Positions 5,388-10,241 of a stretch of DNA of 10,241 nucleotides are shown here, one piece after another. The stretch is from Bdellovibrio sp. Lineage in GTDB: Bacteria; Bdellovibrionota; Bdellovibrionia; Bdellovibrionales; UBA1609. Every line of letters starts with the position of its first letter. The stretch's first letter is position 1. The DNA is taken from the NCBI GenBank assembly GCA_003694355.1, contig RFKI01000170.1:1-10241 (forward strand). The letters run 5' to 3'. The notes beneath the pieces were generated by a model that was not told where the DNA came from, made no database searches, and saw nothing but the letters and a program-made list of their open reading frames with translations. The translations under genes and the position numbers were made by a program.

Positions 5388-6539
5388 ATGATGGAAGTGA
5401 GCAATAAACCAAACGAAGAGAAGAATCTAGAGTCTTCAGCACCCATAGAGCAAGAGGGTGTGGAAGATCTGCAACAAGAGTCCATAGTCTCCTTTCAGTT
5501 AAAGGAAGAGTTTCAGGAAGAAAAGACTAACGAAAAGTTGGAGGGAAAGGGCGAACAGGCCGCAGAAGAAGAGGTTTCTTCCTCCGAGCCTAAGGAATTT
5601 CTTTCAACGGATCAGATTTGTGGTGTTCTGGAGGCTTTACTTTTTGCTTCTGACAGGCCGCAAAGTTTTACGCTTTTAAAGCAGGCCTTTCGGGGAACAA
5701 CCGTTCAGTCAAAAGATATTAAACAAGCCTTAAAGCAGCTCCAAAGTCAGTATGCTGAAGATCATCGAGGTGTTGTTTTGGAAGAAGTTGCAGGAGGCTA
5801 TCAGTTAAGAACAAAAGTGGATTACTTGAAGTTCCTACGCAATACCATTAAGTCGCGTCCTTTTCGGCTTTCAGGGCCCGCTTTGGAAGTGCTAGCCATT
5901 ATTGCCTATAAGCAGCCTTGTATTAAAGCCGATGTGGATGAGGTGCGTGGGGTGGAATCGGGACATCTTATTCGAAGTCTTATGGATCGAGGACTGGTTC
6001 AATTTGCGGGTAAAAGTGACTTGCCGGGGAAACCCATGCTTTATGCCACAACCAAAAAGTTTCTGGAAGTTTTTGGACTTCGAAATATTAAAGAGCTGCC
6101 TTCTTTAAGTGAAATTGATGAGCTTCTTCCAGAAGGTATTGGCGAAGAGGAAAAGGAAACTTTAGGAGGTGTGGCTGAGTCACTGTCTAAAGATTTTAAA
6201 GGGTCTTATTCGGAGGGTGAAGAGGAGCTAGCTCGCATCACTGAAGAAATTGCTAAAGTTTCCACCTCTTCAGAGTTTTTTGAAGAAGAGAAAAAAAGGA
6301 TGAAGGCCTTAAAGGATAAAGAAAGGGCCCAGGATATTCGAGATGCTTTGGCCACTGGAGAGGAAGTATCTGAGAGAGACCGCCGATGGTTGGAAAGATA
6401 TGAGGCGGCTCAAGGAGAGGAGAGTAACTCCCCAGAAGATAGCTCTTCATCAACTCCTCCTGGTCTTCCACTTGAAAAAGGTCCTCAACCTGAAAATGAG
6501 GAATCCGTGACCCAGACTCCTCCCTCCGTTGAGAGTTAA
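5388..6539 (+). CDS. scpB: Segregation and condensation protein B with long extensions
   Basis: ScpB dimer subunit of the SMC-ScpA-ScpB complex; it binds the central part of ScpA. The tandem winged-helix core spans about residues 72-240: QICGVLEALLFASDRPQSF (76-94), then LEEVAGGYQLRTK (131-143), ALEVLAIIAYKQP (165-177), EVRGVESGHLIRSLMDRGLV (185-204), GKPMLYATTKKFLEVFGL (214-231). Usual ScpB proteins are about 180-220 residues; this one has 383. The first 70 are Glu/Gln/Ser-rich and probably disordered. The last 140 are acidic, with a charged helical stretch at 298-342 and a Ser/Pro-rich end. The start at 5388 (adjacent ATG at 5391) follows AAAGGA (5374-5379) by 8 bases; upstream in-frame codons overlap scpA and look non-coding. 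No rluB follows, unlike many genomes; instead a convergent gene ends 6 bases away. Confidence 0.95.
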   Translation: MMEVSNKPNEEKNLESSAPIEQEGVEDLQQESIVSFQLKEEFQEEKTNEKLEGKGEQAAEEEVSSSEPKEFLSTDQICGVLEALLFASDRPQSFTLLKQAFRGTTVQSKDIKQALKQLQSQYAEDHRGVVLEEVAGGYQLRTKVDYLKFLRNTIKSRPFRLSGPALEVLAIIAYKQPCIKADVDEVRGVESGHLIRSLMDRGLVQFAGKSDLPGKPMLYATTKKFLEVFGLRNIKELPSLSEIDELLPEGIGEEEKETLGGVAESLSKDFKGSYSEGEEELARITEEIAKVSTSSEFFEEEKKRMKALKDKERAQDIRDALATGEEVSERDRRWLERYEAAQGEESNSPEDSSSSTPPGLPLEKGPQPENEESVTQTPPSVES

Positions 6540-6549
6540 AGCTCTTTAA
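6536..6549. repeat. Palindrome joining two convergent stop codons
   Basis: TTAAAGCTCTTTAA is a 14-base inverted repeat (TTAAAG, CT, CTTTAA). It contains the TAA of scpB (6537-6539) and the TAA of the minus-strand gene (6548-6546). As RNA it would form only a 5-base AU stem and lacks a T-tract, so a terminator role is doubtful. Confidence 0.4.
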
Positions 6550-7025
6550 GGATAGTGATACCCTTTTTTGAAATTGTCTTCCACTCGATCCCAGTCGATT
6601 TCTTGTATCGTGCAAGTTAGGGAGTATTCATATCCCAACTCGGAAAGATCAGTTTTAAAGACCGTTACAGAGGTTAAAATATGAGGAAGAGTGGGGTGAA
6701 CATAAACAACCGTTGTATAGTCGTTTTGAGTGGTGTCGGCATACCATTTGGGAGCATAAAGGTTGCGACCTCCTAATTTAGGAGTAAGGTGGCGTTCTGA
6801 AAAAGATTGAGCGCCAGCAACTAGCCGAACATTCATTGTGCTTTTATTATTATCCTCATACTGTATGGAGACGGCGCAGGATTTCCCTTGTAGTTTTTGG
6901 GCCGTTCCAATAGCCTCCGTGACGACTCCATTTTCATAGAGACCTTCTTTAGGAGCAGGTGTTGCAAAACCTGGAAGACCTGAAAGTAGAAATCCTCCTA
7001 ATAAAATAACTTTTCTGAACGTCAT
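6546..7025 (-). CDS. Small exported protein of unknown function
   Basis: I do not recognise this 159-residue protein. It begins with a clear Sec signal peptide (MTFRKVILLGGFLLSGLPGF, then Ala21; cleavage likely after GFA), so the mature form is periplasmic or secreted. The mature part has Cys50 and Cys138, one near each end, likely to form a disulfide, and many short beta-type segments (SCAVSIQY, TTVVYVHP, LTSVTVFKTD, YEYSLTCTIQ), suggesting a compact beta-rich domain. No catalytic motif is visible. The ribosome binding site is near perfect: AAGGAGGT (read on the minus strand at 7038-7031) sits 5 bases before the ATG, suggesting good translation. The 3' end meets scpB tail to tail. Confidence 0.8.
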   Translation of the reverse strand: MTFRKVILLGGFLLSGLPGFATPAPKEGLYENGVVTEAIGTAQKLQGKSCAVSIQYEDNNKSTMNVRLVAGAQSFSERHLTPKLGGRNLYAPKWYADTTQNDYTTVVYVHPTLPHILTSVTVFKTDLSELGYEYSLTCTIQEIDWDRVEDNFKKGYHYP

Positions 7026-7181
7026 AAGGGACCTCCTTTTTATTGGAGTGGATTACTTTTTTATTCCCGGCAAAGTTAACAGAGGCCTTTTAAAAAAGAA
7101 AATATAAAAAATACAAAATGCATAAAATTTTTTAGAGGGAGGGGAGTGAAGTGTTAAAGTGGTCTTTAAAAAGGGGGGTTC
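7026..7181. other. Divergent intergenic region, AT-rich
   Basis: These 156 bases must carry promoters for the divergent genes on both sides. From 7088 to 7134 the sequence is a run of A and T tracts with several -10-like hexamers (TATAAA 7103-7108, CATAAA 7121-7126). The best -35-like hexamer, TTAACA (7076-7081), lies 21 bases from TATAAA, too far for a standard sigma70 promoter, so I do not assign a site. Confidence 0.4.
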
Positions 7182-7184
7182 GTG

Positions 7185-7907
7185 ATGCCTGTTAGAAGTT
7201 TCTTATCATTTATTTTTCTGTATTTGAGCAGTGTACTGGTTCTAGGTATTGGTAGCGCCTATGCAGAAAGCTCTTTTGTTTTTAAAAGCCCCGCTGTTTG
7301 TGATGAGGGCATGCATGCTGTGGTGGCAGCCTTGGAAAAAGAAGTGAGTATTGAACAAAAAGCGGGACGTCCTCAAGTTCAATTTCGTGTTTTTTATAAA
7401 CTTCAAAGATGTGAAAATGGCCAATTTCATGGCATTGATGTGTCTTCCAAGCAGGTTAGGGTTTATTTAAGAAGAGAAGGGGCATCCATTTGGAGTCACT
7501 TTTTTGATGGAGAAAAAATGGAAGGGTTTGAGGGGTATGAGGTTCAGCAAGAACCTGTGGTTTTTGAGCCTGCTTCCAGTTGGTCAGAAGAGGAAATAAA
7601 AGATTTTCTTTCGAAAACTTACGACACAGCAAGGGTCACTTCTCGCCCTCTTATAGAGCCTGTCAGCAAGGCAAAAGCTTTGTTTTTATTAGCTCATGCT
7701 TTTGGGGTCGATGCTAAGACAGACACAGATCCTTTGGTTTTAAGAGGCGTTCGAGTTCAGATCACTGTACCTCTGGAAAAACTGCTGACCTCTTCCAAAT
7801 GGGCTTTATATGAAAAGGGCCAGGCTGTTAGAGTGCCTTTAGAGTTTGTTTTAAACTTTGAAGGACAAGAGTTCCCTTATGAAATGAGCTTTTCTGTTAA
7901 ACAGTAA
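7185..7907 (+). CDS. Exported protein of unknown function, first gene of a pair
   Basis: I do not recognise this 240-residue protein. Residues 1-27 form a signal peptide ending in a textbook AYA cleavage site, so it is periplasmic or secreted. Cys39 and Cys76 could pair in an N-terminal lobe (VQFRVFYKLQRCENGQ). The middle (130-145) is acidic and helical. The C-terminal half has short strands (VRVQITVPLEKLL, RVPLEFVLNFEG, YEMSFSVKQ), giving an overall mixed, beta-rich look. No enzyme motif is visible. ATG at 7185 is preferred over the adjacent GTG at 7182 because AAGGGGGG (7171-7178) is 6 bases from the ATG but only 3 from the GTG. The next gene starts 23 bases after the stop with its own ribosome binding site, so the two are likely one operon. 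A joint role is only an inference. Confidence 0.8.
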   Translation: MPVRSFLSFIFLYLSSVLVLGIGSAYAESSFVFKSPAVCDEGMHAVVAALEKEVSIEQKAGRPQVQFRVFYKLQRCENGQFHGIDVSSKQVRVYLRREGASIWSHFFDGEKMEGFEGYEVQQEPVVFEPASSWSEEEIKDFLSKTYDTARVTSRPLIEPVSKAKALFLLAHAFGVDAKTDTDPLVLRGVRVQITVPLEKLLTSSKWALYEKGQAVRVPLEFVLNFEGQEFPYEMSFSVKQ

Positions 7908-7930
7908 AAAGGACAAAAGGGGGTATTTTA

Positions 7931-8893
7931 TTGTTTTGGAGGGGGAAGAAGGCTTGTTGGCCCCATAAAGGCTGTGGGAGGCGTTGTTTTCTGGGGATAG
8001 TGTCCCTGCTTTTCTTTGTCAGCTTTCCTCTTTGGGCTTTAGAATTTAAAACAAATTCTTCTTGTTCTCAGGTCCTGAAGAAGTCAAAAGAAGGGCTGCG
8101 GCTCATTGACACTCATGTTGGTCAGAAAGTGGACTCGGTTTTAGGTCAGATGATGGAAGAGCTTCCTGAAGAGGCCATATACCTTTCTGAACGTTTTCCC
8201 CATAAAAGTGTTTTTGAAATTGCGGAATATATTGTCCAGACTATGGAAAAGTTTCGTCGAACTCTCCTGGTGTTATCTCAAAAAGTGCCCCCCACTGAAA
8301 AGGCTTTAAAGGAAGCCTTGGAAAAAGCGGCCTATCGAGTTAAACCCGTTCATTCAACACGCCGTCTTTTAAAAGAGTTCAGAGTCACTCTTAAAGGCTC
8401 TCGGTTTCCCCTGTCTTTCGAACAAAAGTTACCAAAACCTCAGTACAAAGCTTTGGTTGTTTTAACAAGCTGGATTGGACGAGTTCATGGGGCCCTTGCC
8501 GAGTTGCGAGTGGCTTTAAGTGTTCCTGATCTTCACCGAACGAATCAAAGGCTGAGGGAGATGCTCACTGATGAAGAAAAAGAAGCCATTGAAGAGTGGG
8601 TAAATCGCCAAGAGGGAAGCTTATTGGATATGGAGATAGACGTGATTTATAAAGGGGGGCGTTTTTTAGGGGAAGTTAAGAATTACAAAAGAACAATGAA
8701 TGAGAGCCAACTTCAACCTCTCTTAAAAAAGGTACAGTTGCTGGTGGATTTTGCGGCTTTTTTAAAACGGCTGACGGGGAAAAAAGTGGAGATTGTCTAC
8801 TTTTTCCTTCGAGGAGGTATCACGGTCAAGGGGCGCCAGCTTTTAGAAAATATGGGAGTTCATGTGGTTGAAGTGGCCGAAGAGTCTTTATAG
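7931..8893 (+). CDS. Putative exported PD-(D/E)XK-type nuclease
   Basis: The C-terminal part of this 320-residue protein shows residues in the order expected of a PD-(D/E)XK nuclease: a helix with Glu191 (HGALAELRVAL), then EIDVIYKGGRFLGEVKNYKR (235-254), giving Asp237, ten residues, Glu248-x-Lys250. A helix (259-281), a strand (VEIVYFF, 286-292), a helix and a final strand (GVHVVEV, 309-315) follow, as the fold requires. Asp237, Glu248 and Lys250 would bind metal and catalyse phosphodiester cleavage. Residues 40-180 are helical and unrecognised. The N-terminus has a long Cys/Arg/Lys-rich n-region and hydrophobic core (20-36, FLGIVSLLFFVSFPLWA), consistent with a signal peptide or membrane anchor. 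The TTG start is supported by GGGGG (7919-7923) 7 bases upstream; no in-frame ATG precedes the hydrophobic core. The 3' end overlaps the convergent oxidoreductase gene by 34 bases. The fold call is from motif pattern only; a non-catalytic relative is possible. Confidence 0.72.
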   Translation: MFWRGKKACWPHKGCGRRCFLGIVSLLFFVSFPLWALEFKTNSSCSQVLKKSKEGLRLIDTHVGQKVDSVLGQMMEELPEEAIYLSERFPHKSVFEIAEYIVQTMEKFRRTLLVLSQKVPPTEKALKEALEKAAYRVKPVHSTRRLLKEFRVTLKGSRFPLSFEQKLPKPQYKALVVLTSWIGRVHGALAELRVALSVPDLHRTNQRLREMLTDEEKEAIEEWVNRQEGSLLDMEIDVIYKGGRFLGEVKNYKRTMNESQLQPLLKKVQLLVDFAAFLKRLTGKKVEIVYFFLRGGITVKGRQLLENMGVHVVEVAEESL

Positions 8894-10241
8894 GTTGATT
8901 GAGAACACAGTTGTTTGAAAATGGCTTCGGCTACTTTAATGCCGTCGCAGGCGGCGCTCGTAATGCCTCCCGCATAGCCAGCCCCTTCTCCGCAGGGGTA
9001 AAGACCAGGGTGACTTACAGACTGTAAAGAGTCTTTATGTCTTGTGATGCGAATGGGACAGGATGTGCGAGTTTCCATACCATACAGAATGGCTTTTTGT
9101 TCAAAACCCCTCATTTTGTGAGAAAAATTCTCAATGCCTCTACAAAGACCTCTATAAATGTCAGGAGGCAAGAGATCGTGGAGAGGAGCTGACTTCAGAC
9201 CAGAGGGAGAAGAGCCTTTTAGATCGGTTTGAGAAAGTTTTTGGCTTAAAAAGTCTGTGAGTGTTTGGGCCGGTAATTCCTTGTGACCACCAGCTCTTTG
9301 GACCGCTAAGAAACCAGACTTTTCCAGATATTTTCTCCATAAAAGGCCTTCAAAGGGGAAGGAAAACCTTTGGCGGTCCACTGTGACCACAAGGGCCGCA
9401 TTGGAATAAGGCGCATTTCGGTTATAGTTGCTCATGCCGTTACAAACCACTCCGTCAGGCTCTGTTCCACTGGAAAGCACATAACCGCCAGGGCACATAC
9501 AGAAGCTATAAACGCCAATATTGGTTTTGTGATCATGATAGGATAGTTTGTAATTAGCTGTTTCCAGTTGAGAGGCATAGGATCCATATTGAATGGTGTC
9601 TATATGAGTGCGGGGGTGCTCAATCCGCAAGCCCACGGCAAAGGATTTTCCTTCAATGAAGACACCTATTTGTCTGAGATGTTGAAAGAGGGGCTCTGCT
9701 GAATGGCCACAAGCCAAAATCACAAAAGGGGAATAAAAGGTTTTATGATTTTGTACCTGAAGGCCTTGTACCTGGTTGTGAGGACCTATGAGGATTTTAG
9801 TGACAGGAGAGTTAAAATGAAAATGTCCTCCTTGGGCTTCAATGCGCTTTCGAATATGGGGAATCAGCCTACGGATGCGATCTGAACCCACATGGGGGTT
9901 TGCTAAATAAAGAATTTCCTCAGGAGCTCCAAATTCCACCAAGCGCCCCAGCACATAGGGGATATAAGGGGATTTGATACGAGTGATGAGTTTTCCATCA
10001 GAGTAGAGACCAGCGCCCCCTTCTCCGAAGCAAACATTGTTATAGGGATCAAGTTGCCCTGACCTCCAGAACTTGTTGATTTTTAACAGGCGTTCATGAC
10101 AGGGGCTACCTTGCTCAAAAATATGAACGGGAATCCCCCTTTCTGTTAATCTCAAAGCGGCAAATAGCCCGGCTGGCCCACTTCCGATAATGAGCACTTT
10201 TTCTCTCGAAGGAGCAGAGAGCTTTTCGAGAGGGGGAGGGA
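8860..10241 (-). CDS. FAD-dependent dehydrogenase, COG2509 type (5' end outside window)
   Basis: Predicted flavoprotein oxidoreductase of the uncharacterised COG2509 group; its substrate is unknown. 459 residues are visible. VLIIGSGPAGLFAALRLTER (15-34) is the FAD-binding GxGxxG motif. Family hallmarks follow in order: FGEGGAGLYSDGKL (71-84), GAPEEILY (104-111), VILACGHSAE (173-182), VGLRIEH (202-208), YSFCMCPGGYV (244-254), NGMSNYNR (267-274), METRTSCP (388-395), and PCGEGAGYAGGITSAACDGI (415-434), which closes the FAD site. The GTG at 10197 is not the real start: the frame stays open to the right edge, with a linker-like PPPLEKLSAPSREK before the FAD motif. Relatives carry an N-terminal domain of roughly 80-100 residues that must lie beyond the window. 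The C-terminal tail (about 18 residues after AEAIF) is variable and overlaps the 3' end of the putative nuclease gene. Confidence 0.92.
   Translation of the reverse strand, partial: PPPLEKLSAPSREKVLIIGSGPAGLFAALRLTERGIPVHIFEQGSPCHERLLKINKFWRSGQLDPYNNVCFGEGGAGLYSDGKLITRIKSPYIPYVLGRLVEFGAPEEILYLANPHVGSDRIRRLIPHIRKRIEAQGGHFHFNSPVTKILIGPHNQVQGLQVQNHKTFYSPFVILACGHSAEPLFQHLRQIGVFIEGKSFAVGLRIEHPRTHIDTIQYGSYASQLETANYKLSYHDHKTNIGVYSFCMCPGGYVLSSGTEPDGVVCNGMSNYNRNAPYSNAALVVTVDRQRFSFPFEGLLWRKYLEKSGFLAVQRAGGHKELPAQTLTDFLSQKLSQTDLKGSSPSGLKSAPLHDLLPPDIYRGLCRGIENFSHKMRGFEQKAILYGMETRTSCPIRITRHKDSLQSVSHPGLYPCGEGAGYAGGITSAACDGIKVAEAIFKQLCSQSTYKDSSATSTT

Noticed and set aside
6253..6615. Minus-strand frame spanning the end of scpB
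   Set aside because: It overlaps both scpB and the exported gene at 6546-7025, and its Ser/Glu-rich translation reflects the repetitive acidic codons of scpB.
7076..7108. TTAACA to TATAAA as a promoter for the exported gene at 7185
   Set aside because: The spacing is 21 bases, well outside the normal 16-18.
10195..10197. GTG as start of the FAD oxidoreductase
   Set aside because: The frame remains open to the right edge, no ribosome binding site precedes the GTG, and relatives have an extra N-terminal domain before the FAD motif.

Overview
The window looks like an ordinary chromosomal stretch from a Gram-negative bacterium of the Bdellovibrio/deltaproteobacterial kind. This rests on a lipobox-bearing matrixin-type metalloprotease, a FadL/OmpP1-type outer-membrane barrel, many short exported proteins of unknown function, and a site-2-protease gene next to scpA-scpB. 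The DNA is moderately AT-rich (low to mid 40s % GC by eye) and uses TTG starts at least twice. The taxonomic call is an inference; no rRNA, tRNA or diagnostic marker is present. I see no insertion sequence, prophage, CRISPR array or convincing intrinsic terminator.

Layout. 1-331 has no clear gene but holds a 16-codon reading frame with a very good ribosome binding site. 332-982 (+) is a lipoprotein zinc protease with HExxHxxGxxH. 983-1292 is a gap with a near-consensus sigma70 promoter (995-1023) and an uncertain 40-codon frame. 1293-1565 (+) is an unknown 90-residue protein, meeting tail to tail with a 3-methyladenine DNA glycosylase at 1573-2238 (-). Upstream of the glycosylase on the same strand is a FadL-like barrel (2349-3596, -). 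Only 24 bases separate its start from that of a divergent M50 site-2 protease (3621-4298, +), which leads the scpA (TTG start, 4412-5383) - scpB (5388-6539) pair. Then come a small exported protein (6546-7025, -), a two-gene operon of exported proteins (7185-7907 and 7931-8893, +), and at the right edge a COG2509-type FAD-dependent oxidoreductase (-) that runs out of the window and overlaps the preceding gene tail to tail by 34 bases.

How the genes fit together. ScpA and ScpB are the kleisin and winged-helix partners of SMC and work in chromosome compaction and segregation; their 4-base spacing supports co-translation. Both carry long acidic extensions. The envelope proteins (matrixin lipoprotein, FadL-like barrel, three exported unknowns) share an export theme but no evident pathway. 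The most interesting protein is 7931-8893: its C-terminal part shows the order of residues expected of a PD-(D/E)XK nuclease fold (E191, D237, E248-x-K250) behind an apparent signal peptide, so it may be an exported nuclease. Nothing else clearly points to an undescribed multi-gene system.
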